Part shown: in pieces, positions 1-7,114 of the stretch
Position numbering within the stretch: position 1 is the first letter of the stretch
Layout of the letters: the number at the start of each line of letters is the position of its first letter
Source: an uncultured Prevotellaceae bacterium
GTDB taxonomy: Bacteria; Bacteroidota; Bacteroidia; Bacteroidales; Muribaculaceae
DNA length: 9,234 bases
NCBI GenBank assembly: GCA_947254205.1
Contig: CAMYCE010000089.1
Span: 1 to 9,234, forward strand
Reading direction: 5' to 3'
Notes under the pieces: model-generated
Database searches by the model: none
Seen by the model: only the letters and a program-made list of their open reading frames with translations
Told to the model about the DNA's origin: nothing
Made by a program: the position numbers and the translations under genes

Positions 1-96
1 AAGGCAAGGAAAAGCCTAAGATATTTTCTTATTGCGACCTAATGACCGATTGGGGCTAAAACCATTCATACAGCTCTCTCTTGGCAGGCAAATGAA

Positions 97-179
97 GTAG
101 AGACCAAGCGTGCATCGTTTCCCTCACAGCTACAAAAATATCAAAACTGAATCGAAGACGACGCACGCATCGTCTATAC
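97..179. repeat. Intergenic inverted-repeat element, copy 1
   Basis: The 23-nt left arm (97-119, starting GTAGAGAC) and the right arm (157-179, ending GTCTATAC) are reverse complements at 18 of 23 positions by hand alignment, and are separated by 37 nt. The arms contain a nearly palindromic core of the type GATGCGTGCATC. The same arm sequence recurs at 8344-8418, so this is a dispersed family and not a chance hairpin. It has no coding capacity and lies downstream of the susCD terminator. It could be a non-autonomous mobile relic (MITE- or REP-like). Confidence 0.7.
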
Positions 180-210
180 ATTGCTCACATACAACCAATT
201 AAGCTCACAG

Positions 211-260
211 AAAAACAATTGAGTAGGAAGAAAACGGCTTTGTTTTCCTCCTACTCAATT
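211..260 (-). terminator. Terminator of the susCD operon
   Basis: Two 19-nt arms (217-235 and 242-260) are complementary except for one A:C mismatch and enclose a 6-nt loop. Read on the minus strand, the stem is followed by a GTTTTT tract (complement of 211-216). It begins 54 bp past the susD stop, the expected place for a rho-independent terminator. The plus-strand side ends in only four T (259-262), so termination of rightward transcripts is possible but weaker. Confidence 0.85.
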
Positions 261-314
261 TTAGGGTATAGCTTAATCATCAACCCTTGATGACAAGCGA
301 TATTTCAAACTCTA

Positions 315-2069
315 TTATTTCACCCAACCAGGATTTTGAGTGGTCTCTTTGTTGAGCGAGATTTGATTTGATGGAACGGGATAGAAATAATACTTAGCAT
401 CAAATGCACGAGTCTTTCCGGTTGCTATTATGTAGCCCTCGTCGTCAATCTTAACGGGGTTCTTAACGCCAGTGAGGTTGGCACCACGGTTGATGTTGGG
501 ATACTTGTTGCTGTCGAGCTTGTCGAGCTGATGCCAGCGCACGAGGTCCCAATAGCGATACCAGTTGTCGAGGGCGAGTTCGCAACGACGAGCGCGACGA
601 ATTTCCCACAACAAGTTGCTCACACCATGATTGTTGGCAGGGTCGGCTTCGGGGCTTGTGGTCAAGCCTTTGAGGCCGGCACGAGCTTGCAGCAAGTTCA
701 CCGTGTTGTCGAGGTCGGTTTGGCTGATAGTTCCCAACTCGGCCTTGGCTTCGGCTTCGTTGAGCAAAATCACTGCATACCAATAAAGGGGAGCATCGGT
801 GTAGCTGGTGGTGGTGTTGGCACGATAGTAAAGGGGTAGGCTGGTGTTGTCAAACTTCTTGATGGTGTAGCCGGTTGATGAAGTCATCTCGGCATGACCG
901 GTCGATTTGCCAAGTTCGTCAAGACGAGCCCAACCATAACCCTTGAAGCACACTACCGAGTCGATGAGCACGCTCAATCGCTTGTCGCGCACGGCAAGAG
1001 CATTTTGAATGGTGTAGATGGTGTCGATCACCTCTTTCTCCTTCTCCTTGGTGCGCAACTCGGTGAGTTTCACCTTGTCGCTCTTGTCCATGCCGGTAGT
1101 GGCAAGGGGCTTGCCATCGAGGAAGAGGAAAGCATCAAACAAGTCCTTGGAGATGCCACGTTGCGTGGTCGAGCCACTTGTCCAGTCACACAAGCCATGC
1201 ATGTGCACATCTTTTTCATAGTTCTTGTAGAAAATCACTTCCTTGTTGCCAGCGAGGTTGGTCGAGTTGTAGATGTCGCCATATTGAGGGGTGAGTTCAA
1301 ACTTCTTTGACGCCATGATAGCCTCAGAAGCCGCAACCGACTCTTTCAAGTATTTCTCGGCACGCTCCATGCTGGCAGGCTTGCCATTCTCGGCCTCGGT
1401 GCGATATTTGGCATAGGTGCCCTCATAGAGGCAAATGTCGCTCTTCATGGCTGTTGCCATTTCCTTGCTCCAGCTGTTTTGACCAGCTCCGGCAGGCAGG
1501 TTGGCAATAGCAAAGTCGAGGTCGACAAGCACGCTATCCATCACCACGTCGCGATCGGTGCGCTTGCCCATAATCACGTCTTTATCGGCTCCATTGGGAG
1601 TGGGGTCGTTCACAAGAGTGTTAATCCATTGCACGTCGCCATACATTCTCACGAGCTGGTAGTAGTGCCAAGCGCGATTGAGGCGGGCGATAGCCTCAAA
1701 ATAGGCTTTGTTGCTCAACTTCGAGTTTTTGAGACCTTGCAAGGCATAGGAGGCACGGCGAACCTCGGTGAAGTGTCCCGACCAGTCGCTCGAGCTACCG
1801 GGCACTGTGGTATAGGTCCAGTTGTCGAAGGTGTTGTTGGCCTGGTCGTCGCTCAAACTCTTGAAGTAGAACCAACCACTGCCACCGCCAATGCCGTAGC
1901 CAATGAATTCGTTATAGAATGTGTTGCAAAAACTTTCAACCTGATTGGTGTTGTTCCAAAACTCAGGGTTGTTGATAAACCGGTCGCGTGGCGACTTGTC
2001 AAGCATGTCGGTGCAGCTTGTTCCTGCCAGTGCAACAGCGGCCAAAGCATATAAAATCGTTTTTTTCAT
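315..2069 (-). CDS. SusD/RagB-family nutrient-binding outer-membrane lipoprotein
   Basis: This is the surface lipoprotein that caps a SusC-type transporter and binds its glycan or other oligomeric ligand. The 584-residue length is normal for the family. Residues 1-18 form a lipoprotein signal ending at Cys19 (AGTSC). They are followed by the classic mature N-terminus CTDMLDKSPRDRF and then the Phe-Trp pair near residue 38. The C-terminal family signatures are intact: RRARRCELALDNWYRYWDLV from about 491, YPVPSNQISLN at 563-573 and the closing QNPGW at 578-582. The middle, rich in Leu, Ala and Tyr helices, fits the TPR-like SusD fold. The ATG at 2069 is chosen because it gives a complete signal peptide. 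It lies 24 bp after the susC stop with an A-rich, SD-less leader, so the two genes are almost certainly cotranscribed. The substrate cannot be deduced: no enzyme gene adjoins the pair in this window. Family assignment is very secure; ligand is unknown. Confidence 0.97.
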   Translation of the reverse strand: MKKTILYALAAVALAGTSCTDMLDKSPRDRFINNPEFWNNTNQVESFCNTFYNEFIGYGIGGGSGWFYFKSLSDDQANNTFDNWTYTTVPGSSSDWSGHFTEVRRASYALQGLKNSKLSNKAYFEAIARLNRAWHYYQLVRMYGDVQWINTLVNDPTPNGADKDVIMGKRTDRDVVMDSVLVDLDFAIANLPAGAGQNSWSKEMATAMKSDICLYEGTYAKYRTEAENGKPASMERAEKYLKESVAASEAIMASKKFELTPQYGDIYNSTNLAGNKEVIFYKNYEKDVHMHGLCDWTSGSTTQRGISKDLFDAFLFLDGKPLATTGMDKSDKVKLTELRTKEKEKEVIDTIYTIQNALAVRDKRLSVLIDSVVCFKGYGWARLDELGKSTGHAEMTSSTGYTIKKFDNTSLPLYYRANTTTSYTDAPLYWYAVILLNEAEAKAELGTISQTDLDNTVNLLQARAGLKGLTTSPEADPANNHGVSNLLWEIRRARRCELALDNWYRYWDLVRWHQLDKLDSNKYPNINRGANLTGVKNPVKIDDEGYIIATGKTRAFDAKYYFYPVPSNQISLNKETTQNPGWVK

Positions 2070-2071
2070 TG

Positions 2072-2099
2072 TTCTAATGTTTTTAGAGATTGATTAGAA
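2072..2099 (-). other. Weak hairpin spanning the susC-susD junction
   Basis: TTCTAAT (2072-2078) and ATTAGAA (2093-2099) are perfect inverted repeats with a 14-nt loop. In the mRNA the stem includes the susC stop codon and ends just before the susD start. It could influence coupling or the ratio of the two proteins, but seven mostly A-U pairs are weak. Confidence 0.3.
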
Positions 2100-5000
2100 T
2101 GTAACCTGAAGACCCAACGACCAGCTGCGAGTGATGGGATAGGTGCGACCCCATGTACCATAGCTGAGAGCACCTTGACCGTCATTCATTTCGGGGTCGA
2201 GGGGCAAGTTGCCGTTGCCTTTGTGCAACAAGCACAGGTTGTTCACGCTGGCATAGAAACGAAGTTTTTGGATATAAGCCTTCTTGGTGAGTTCACCGGG
2301 AAGGGTATAGCCAAGAGTCACGTTTTTGAGACGCAAATAGCTCATGTCGACGAGATATTTGGTTTGAGGATAGTAGTTGTGGCAGCCACCCTCGGCGCTC
2401 AAGCCCACAACATTACCGGCATACTCGTTGCCCGGATAGAGGCAGGGATAATCATTGCTTTCGCTAATGTTCACGATGCCATTTTCGGGATCATAGATGT
2501 TATATTTTGTTTGGTGAGCATAGATAGCCAAGTCGGGTTCGCGCATTTCGGGGAACGCAAATGCCGACTGGGTCCACATGTCGCGCTTGCCCACACCCTG
2601 GAAGAAGAGGTCGAGGTCAAAGCCCTTGTAGTTGCCACCCACATGGAAGCTATATTCATAGCGAGGCAATTGGTTGCCAATCACCTTCAAGTCGCCATGG
2701 TCTTCGAGTGTGCCTTTGCCACCATCGATTTTGCCATCGCCATTGAGGTCCTTATACTTGATGTCGCCAGGGCCAAACACAAAGGTGTCAGTTTGAATAC
2801 CGGTTTGATCGGCTACGCCATCGGCATAGATCCAGCTACCATCGGCATTTTTGCCCTTGAAGTCGGCTTCGGTGAAATAGCGGTCGGTTTCAAAGCCCCA
2901 AATGTCGCCCCAGTTTTCACCTTCATAGGCATAGGCAGTTTCGCCGGGGTGGCCAATGAGCTTGGAAGTGCTGTTCCACTTGGTCACCTTCACCTTAGAG
3001 TCGCCAATGCTAAAGTTGGCATAGAGGCCAAGGTCTTGGTTGAATTGCTTGCGCCAGTTGAGGTTCAACTCCCAACCACGAGAGCGAAGCTCGCCAGCGT
3101 TGGTGTAGGGAGCAGCCGCACCCACTGTGGGAGGCAGAGCTTGACCGGGAGCGAGCATGTCTTTGGTGGTGCGTTGGAACCACTCCAAGCCCACTGTGAA
3201 TTGGTCGTTGAGGAATCCCATGTCGATACCGGCATTGATGGTGTTGATGCGTTCCCATGTGAGATTATCCATCACCCACTTGGGCATACCCAGTTCAGGA
3301 ACAAAGGCATTGGAGCCATTGAGCCATTTTGACTCGTGCTTGTCCATTGTGGCAAGGAACATCCAGTCGCCCACAGCCTCGTTGCCAATTTCGCCATAAG
3401 AGAAGCGCAACTTGGCATTTGACACAATGTTGCGCAGTTTGTCCCAATAGGCTTCTTGCGACATGCGATAACCCAACGAGAACGAGGGGAAGAATGCCCA
3501 CTTGTGACCTTGTGGGAAGCGCGACGAGCCATCATAACGGCCATTCAATTCAAGCAAGTAGATGCCCTTGTAGTCATAGTTGATGCGGCCAAAGTAACCA
3601 GCCGAAGCACGGTCGCCGGTGTTGGCTTTGATCAAGTTGTTTTTCATTTCGCCATAGGCAAGGTTGAGCTCAGGATAATCCTCGCTATAGAGTTGCTTGG
3701 CGCGCACCCAGAAGTAGTCGCTGCTCATGTTCTCGCCATTCACACCGGCCATGATGCCCAAGTTGTGCACATCGTTGAAGGTGTTGTTGTAGTTGATGTA
3801 GGCATTGGCAGTCCAAGTGTCCATCTTGCTGTTGTCGCGAGTGGCATTGGTGGTCGAAGTCTGCACAATATAGGTGGGAGCAACACCAACCCAGTTCATG
3901 CCATACACGCTGTGGTTGCTCGACTTGAAGTTGCTGTTTTCAACCTCATAGGTGAAGTCGGCATTGAAGGTGAGGTGCTTGGTGATGTTGGCACGCAACC
4001 AGCCATTCATGCGCAAGTGGTCTTTCACAGTAATCATGCGAGTGGCTTGTTTTTGCATAGCAATCACGCGGTAGTCATATTGGTTGCCTTTGTCATCGGC
4101 CATGATGCCACTGGGAACGAAGAACGAGCCCCATCGCCACAAGTATTGATAGATGTTGCTATAGGCATTGGCTTGGCTCATGTGGCGACGTGTGAAGTTG
4201 ATGCGTGTGCCCACTGTGAGCCAATCGGTGAGATCGGTCTGCAAGTTGGCAGTGGCGTTGTAGCGCTTGCGCATGCTGGGGTTAAACTTCATGATGTCTT
4301 CCTTGTTGCTGTAGCCAAACGAGGTGTAGAATGTGGTTTTGCCACTCGAGCCGGTCACCGACACGTTGTGGCTGTTGCTGGGAGCAGCGTTGTTGTACCA
4401 AATTCCTTGAATATCATAGTCGGCATAGTAGAGAGCCTGCTTGCCGTTGAAGTAGTAGTCGCCCACATTGTCCATGCTCTCATAGGGGCGCATCACGCTA
4501 TAGCCTTTTTTGCCCGAGTTTTGAGCTTGCCATGCCTTGGCATAGGGGAGCAACTTGTCGAAGTACATGCCAAAGAGTTCAACTGCGCCCGAACCTTGAC
4601 GAGCCTTGGCACGCAATGCCGACTCAAGTTGAGTGGGTACATCGGGAAAATCGGGCAGATAGGTAGCCTGATCCCATGCAAAGTTGTTGTTGTAGGAAAT
4701 CGACACCTTGTCGCCCTTTTTGCCCTGCTTGGTGGTAATCAAAATCACACCAAAGGCGGCACGAGTACCATAGATCGACGACGAAGCGGCATCTTTGAGC
4801 ACCGAAATCGAGGCGATGTCGTTGCTGTTGACCATGCTCAAGTTGTCGACAGGCACACCATCAACCACAATAAAAGGAGCCGACTTTTGATCATTGCTCA
4901 ATGTGCCAAGGCCACGAATCGAGATTGAGGGGCTGGCATCGAGGTTGCCACTGTTGTTGAGCACAGTGAGGCCTGGCACAGCACCTTGCAATGCCTTGGT

Positions 5001-5447
5001 CACGTCTTGCTCGGGACGCGATTCCAAAGTTTTGCCCAAGTCAACAGTCGAAACAGCACCTGTGAGGTTCACTTTCTTTTGCTGGCCATAGCCCACTACC
5101 ACAACCTCATCGAGCAAGGCATTGTCGACAGAGAGTTTAATTGTCATGCCATCGGTGGCACGAGTGGTCACAGTTTTGTATCCAATAAAGGAAATTTGCA
5201 GTTTTGCGCCCAAACCTGCTTTCAGCGAGAAACCGCCATCAACTCCAGTAGTGGTGCCACGGGTGGTTCCAATTTCGGTGATGCTGGCTCCGAGCACGGG
5301 TTCCCCCTTCTCGTCGACAACAGTACCTTTCACAAGAGTTGTGCTGCTCTCCGACACGATTTGTGGAGCGGGTGCCGCCATGGCATGTGTCCCCATTCCA
5401 CCACCGGCAAGGAGTAGCGAAGCTAACAATACACATTGTTTTTTCAT
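2094..5447 (-). CDS. SusC/RagA-family TonB-linked outer-membrane transporter
   Basis: This is the beta-barrel importer that moves ligand captured by the SusD partner into the periplasm using TonB energy. The 1117 residues include a Sec signal peptide (about 1-24, ending AMA). A carboxypeptidase-regulatory-like beta-sandwich follows at about 39-105 (KGTVVDEKGEPVLGASI near its start). Next is the TonB-box region DEVVVVGYG at 113-121. The plug domain at about 122-245 has SIRGLGTLS, FIVVDGVPV and SVLKDAASSSIYGTRA. The barrel fills the remainder and contains DLNGDGKID at 900-908, an acidic loop typical of SusC proteins, and YLRLKNVTLGY near 1037. The chain ends in the expected terminal Phe. There is no extra N-terminal STN domain, so the sequence gives no sign of anti-sigma/ECF signalling; control probably comes from a regulator outside the window. 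The gene is intact. It is the first gene of a two-gene operon with the SusD gene. Confidence 0.97.
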   Translation of the reverse strand: MKKQCVLLASLLLAGGGMGTHAMAAPAPQIVSESSTTLVKGTVVDEKGEPVLGASITEIGTTRGTTTGVDGGFSLKAGLGAKLQISFIGYKTVTTRATDGMTIKLSVDNALLDEVVVVGYGQQKKVNLTGAVSTVDLGKTLESRPEQDVTKALQGAVPGLTVLNNSGNLDASPSISIRGLGTLSNDQKSAPFIVVDGVPVDNLSMVNSNDIASISVLKDAASSSIYGTRAAFGVILITTKQGKKGDKVSISYNNNFAWDQATYLPDFPDVPTQLESALRAKARQGSGAVELFGMYFDKLLPYAKAWQAQNSGKKGYSVMRPYESMDNVGDYYFNGKQALYYADYDIQGIWYNNAAPSNSHNVSVTGSSGKTTFYTSFGYSNKEDIMKFNPSMRKRYNATANLQTDLTDWLTVGTRINFTRRHMSQANAYSNIYQYLWRWGSFFVPSGIMADDKGNQYDYRVIAMQKQATRMITVKDHLRMNGWLRANITKHLTFNADFTYEVENSNFKSSNHSVYGMNWVGVAPTYIVQTSTTNATRDNSKMDTWTANAYINYNNTFNDVHNLGIMAGVNGENMSSDYFWVRAKQLYSEDYPELNLAYGEMKNNLIKANTGDRASAGYFGRINYDYKGIYLLELNGRYDGSSRFPQGHKWAFFPSFSLGYRMSQEAYWDKLRNIVSNAKLRFSYGEIGNEAVGDWMFLATMDKHESKWLNGSNAFVPELGMPKWVMDNLTWERINTINAGIDMGFLNDQFTVGLEWFQRTTKDMLAPGQALPPTVGAAAPYTNAGELRSRGWELNLNWRKQFNQDLGLYANFSIGDSKVKVTKWNSTSKLIGHPGETAYAYEGENWGDIWGFETDRYFTEADFKGKNADGSWIYADGVADQTGIQTDTFVFGPGDIKYKDLNGDGKIDGGKGTLEDHGDLKVIGNQLPRYEYSFHVGGNYKGFDLDLFFQGVGKRDMWTQSAFAFPEMREPDLAIYAHQTKYNIYDPENGIVNISESNDYPCLYPGNEYAGNVVGLSAEGGCHNYYPQTKYLVDMSYLRLKNVTLGYTLPGELTKKAYIQKLRFYASVNNLCLLHKGNGNLPLDPEMNDGQGALSYGTWGRTYPITRSWSLGLQVTF

Positions 5448-5769
5448 ACGTACATTGTTTTAGTTGTTAGTTAATGAGTAATATTTGTATATAAATTTAT
5501 TTTCGCAGTCTAAATCGGCATCATGCGAGCCATGACGTCGCACATCGCAATTAAACCTAAGGTATTTTTATGCTACTTTAAGTTTAAGTGTGTAAAGTTG
5601 GTACTTTTTTATGAATTTCCCAACTGTTTTTCAGCTTTTTTGCTATTATGCAACCCAATTTTAACACATGTGCTCTTTTTTGATATTCTCGCTGCCTTGA
5701 CAACACATCGTTAGAGGAAGAGGGATTAAACTTTTGCAAAAAGTTGAAGTCTAATGCATAAACGCCAAT
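5448..5769. other. Divergent AT-rich intergenic region between susC and the lipoprotein gene
   Basis: This 322-bp gap should hold the susCD promoter and the lipoprotein gene promoter, but neither shows an exact TAnnTTTG box. For susC the nearest match is the palindromic TAAATTTA at 5492-5499. For the lipoprotein gene it is TAAACTTTTG near 5727-5736, with the spacing two bases too long. A GC-rich island at 5520-5548 interrupts the AT-rich sequence. Its GACGTCGCACATCG (5534-5547) resembles a decayed arm of the inverted-repeat element. No RNA gene or ORF is supported here. Confidence 0.5.
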
Positions 5770-6357
5770 ATGATGAAGATAAGAGAATCAATAGTAAGAA
5801 ACTTGTGGCTTGTGGCAGTGGCGCTGCTCATGAGCATGGCATTGAGTGGTTGCGACGACTTGCGCATCTCCAACTCACTTGAAGGCACATGGGAAGGCAA
5901 CACCTACATGGCCGCCAGCTATCGTGGACGGTGGTATAACTCCACCTATTCCTATGTGTTTTTTGAACAAGACCTTTATCGCTACACGTCGGGGCAAGGC
6001 CGGTGGATCGACTACTATAGCAATGCCCCGTGGGACTACATTGCCAACCACATCACATGGCGAGTAGACAACGGCGTGATTAGAATATACTTCATCGAAG
6101 ACAACTACTATATCACACTCACCAACTACAGGCTTAGCAATCGCCATTTTTATGGCACTTTCCTCTTTGATGGCAACCAGCGATTCAACTTCGACTTGGT
6201 GCACACCTCATCGCCCAACTGGAACTCCTATAACTATGGCTATGATTACTGGCAAGATGGCTACTACTATGCACCGGCCCGCTCAACCCATGCCACGGCA
6301 ACCTCGCAAGAGCGTCCGCGTCGGGGCATGAGCGCACAGCATGGCAACACACCCTAA
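5770..6357 (+). CDS. Aromatic-rich putative lipoprotein, possible lipocalin-like beta domain
   Basis: I do not recognise a named family. The 195-residue product has a charged N-terminus, a hydrophobic stretch at 12-24 and a lipobox LSGC with Cys28, so it should be a lipidated envelope protein. Asp29 and Asp30 directly after the Cys are acidic, as in some Bacteroidetes surface-export signals. Residues 37-145 alternate aromatic and polar positions in short predicted strands (GTWEGN at 39-44, then HITWRV, IRIYFIE, HFYGTFLFD). This suggests a small antiparallel beta-sandwich or lipocalin-like fold. The opening GTWEG resembles lipocalin-type starts; that is an inference from pattern only. Residues 150-168 are almost all Tyr, Asn, Trp, Gly and Asp, and 170-195 look disordered. 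Two adjacent ATGs (5770 and 5773) are both possible starts. The gene stands alone, diverging from susC and converging on mscL. No exact TAnnTTTG box is visible upstream. Confidence 0.85.
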   Translation: MMKIRESIVRNLWLVAVALLMSMALSGCDDLRISNSLEGTWEGNTYMAASYRGRWYNSTYSYVFFEQDLYRYTSGQGRWIDYYSNAPWDYIANHITWRVDNGVIRIYFIEDNYYITLTNYRLSNRHFYGTFLFDGNQRFNFDLVHTSSPNWNSYNYGYDYWQDGYYYAPARSTHATATSQERPRRGMSAQHGNTP

Positions 6358-6434
6358 AACACAATCTTCCTCTCCACCCGGGCGCACGAGCCGTCACGAT
6401 TTGAAAACGAGTATCGCATGAATAGAAACAAAAC

Positions 6435-6478
6435 AAAACGGGTAGCCCCTCATCATGATGTGTGGGCCACCCGTTTTT
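6435..6478. terminator. Bidirectional terminator between the lipoprotein gene and mscL
   Basis: Arms ACGGGTAGCCC (6438-6448) and GGGCCACCCGT (6464-6474) pair with one mismatch. They are flanked by an A-rich left side (AAACAAAAC) and a T5 run on the right (6474-6478), so the structure has a U-tract in both directions. It lies 80 bp past the plus-strand stop at 6357 and about 47 bp past the mscL stop, as expected for a terminator shared by convergent genes. The loop contains the 10-bp palindrome CATCATGATG (6451-6460). Confidence 0.87.
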
Positions 6479-6520
6479 CTCTCTGAAAGATTTCCGAAAA
6501 ATAGAATTAGTATAAGGCTA

Positions 6521-6916
6521 TTATTTCTTTTCTTTGAGCAAGTCGCGAATTTCGCCAAGCAACTTCTCCTCGGCACTGGGCTCGGCAGGAGCAGGAGCTT
6601 CTTCCTTCTTCTTGATGAGCTTGTTCATCGCCTTAATCATCATGAAGATGCACAATGCAATGATGAGGAAGTCGATAATGTTTTGAATAAACATGCCATA
6701 TTTGAGCATGGCGGCAGTTTCGCCCGCGCCCAACTTCACGGCAAGGTTCGAGAAGTCAACACCTCCCGTGAGCATTCCAATGGCAGGCATGAGAATATCA
6801 TCAACCAGCGACGAAACGATTTTACCAAATGCACCGCCAATGATCACACCCACGGCCATGTCCATGACATTGCCCTTCATGGCAAAGTCTTTGAATTCTT
6901 TTAAAAAGCCACTCAT
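6521..6916 (-). CDS. mscL: Large-conductance mechanosensitive channel MscL
   Basis: MscL is a homopentameric inner-membrane channel that opens under membrane tension and releases solutes during hypo-osmotic shock. The 131 residues match the usual length of about 130-150. An amphipathic N-terminal helix (1-13, FLKEFKDFAMKGN) leads into the family signature KGNVMDMAVGVIIGGAFG (14-31) in the pore-lining first membrane helix. A periplasmic loop covers about 46-72. The second membrane helix covers about 74-100 (YGMFIQNIIDFLIIALCIFM). A basic KKK patch and an Ala/Pro/Glu linker precede the C-terminal amphipathic bundle helix (EEKLLGEIRDLLKE, 116-129), which closely follows the usual MscL C-terminal pattern. 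The gene is monocistronic as far as seen. It diverges from gap and ends at a terminator shared with the convergent lipoprotein gene. The ATG at 6916 is fixed by the conserved N-terminal helix. A perfect 14-bp palindrome sits just upstream of the start. Confidence 0.97.
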   Translation of the reverse strand: MSGFLKEFKDFAMKGNVMDMAVGVIIGGAFGKIVSSLVDDILMPAIGMLTGGVDFSNLAVKLGAGETAAMLKYGMFIQNIIDFLIIALCIFMMIKAMNKLIKKKEEAPAPAEPSAEEKLLGEIRDLLKEKK

Positions 6917-6919
6917 TTC

Positions 6920-6933
6920 ATTAAACGTTTAAT
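6920..6933. promoter_or_regulatory. Perfect 14-bp palindrome before the mscL start
   Basis: ATTAAACGTTTAAT is its own reverse complement. It ends 3 nt before the mscL ATG, within the translation initiation region of the mRNA. It could be a DNA operator or an RNA hairpin that modulates initiation; being AT-rich it could also be chance. Confidence 0.3.
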
Positions 6934-7051
6934 TATTGACTTCACTTATATACTTCGCTTTGGAGATGCATTAACTATTAAACTTCCTTAATTGAGATTG
7001 AATTTTGTGCTATTTGAAAAATATAATCAATCATTTTCCAAAAAAAAGTAT

Positions 7052-7059
7052 TAATTTTG
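7052..7059 (+). promoter_or_regulatory. Candidate -7 box of the gap promoter
   Basis: TAATTTTG matches the Bacteroidetes -7 consensus TAnnTTTG exactly and is followed by CA, as is common at such sites. A good TTTG at the usual 19-21 nt upstream is not visible. The predicted start near 7063-7066 gives a 5' leader of about 125 nt that begins almost at the foot of the hairpin at 7069-7111. Confidence 0.55.
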
Positions 7060-7068
7060 CATCTGAAA

Positions 7069-7111
7069 AAGCCAACCAAGCAACCTCGTTTCTGCCCTGC
7101 TTCTTTGGCTT
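7069..7111 (+). other. Hairpin in the gap 5' leader / mscL promoter region
   Basis: AAGCCAA (7069-7075) pairs with TTGGCTT (7105-7111). After a 2x2 internal loop, AAGC (7078-7081) pairs with GCTT (7099-7102), leaving a 17-nt loop. If gap starts near 7063-7066, this is a 5'-terminal mRNA hairpin, a type of structure that can stabilise abundant messages. No known riboswitch pattern is recognised. Confidence 0.45.
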
Positions 7112-7114
7112 GTG

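Larger units (their letters stand above)
1..314. other. Non-coding left flank downstream of the susCD operon
   Basis: The stretch holds the inverted-repeat element (97-179), the susCD terminator (211-260) and no confident gene. Frame 3 on the plus strand is open from the edge to a TAA at 57-59. It would read as an 18-residue C-terminus ending CDLMTDWG and could be the tail of a convergent gene. That is far too short to claim, since such a run is likely by chance. Confidence 0.5.

Noticed and set aside
3..59. Possible C-terminal tail of a plus-strand gene at the left edge
   Set aside because: Eighteen open codons are expected by chance almost half the time, and nothing in the residues identifies a family. 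It is noted in the left-flank entry but not called as a gene.
217..260. 19-bp inverted repeat read as an insertion-sequence end or CRISPR repeat
   Set aside because: There is a single hairpin with a 6-nt loop directly after an operon and a U-tract on the correct side, with no second copy or transposase. A terminator explains it better.
1479..2054. Open frame of 191 codons antisense to the SusD gene
   Set aside because: It is a shadow of the intact SusD coding sequence, with His/Val-rich nonsense composition.
2175..3332. 385-codon open frame antisense to the 3' half of susC
   Set aside because: Same mirror-image composition and no recognisable domain or initiation context.
3456..4928. 490-codon open frame antisense to susC
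   Set aside because: The translation is dominated by Val, His, Ala, Ile and Gly, with no motif. This is the usual mirror of a codon-biased gene on the other strand. The sense SusC product is full-length with all family signatures.
5697..5702. TTGACA upstream of the lipoprotein gene as a sigma-70 -35 box
   Set aside because: The Bacteroidetes primary sigma factor does not use this consensus, and no -10-like box lies 16-18 bp downstream.
6455..6904. Plus-strand open frame of 149 codons over mscL
   Set aside because: It runs antisense through an unmistakable MscL gene and begins inside the bidirectional terminator.
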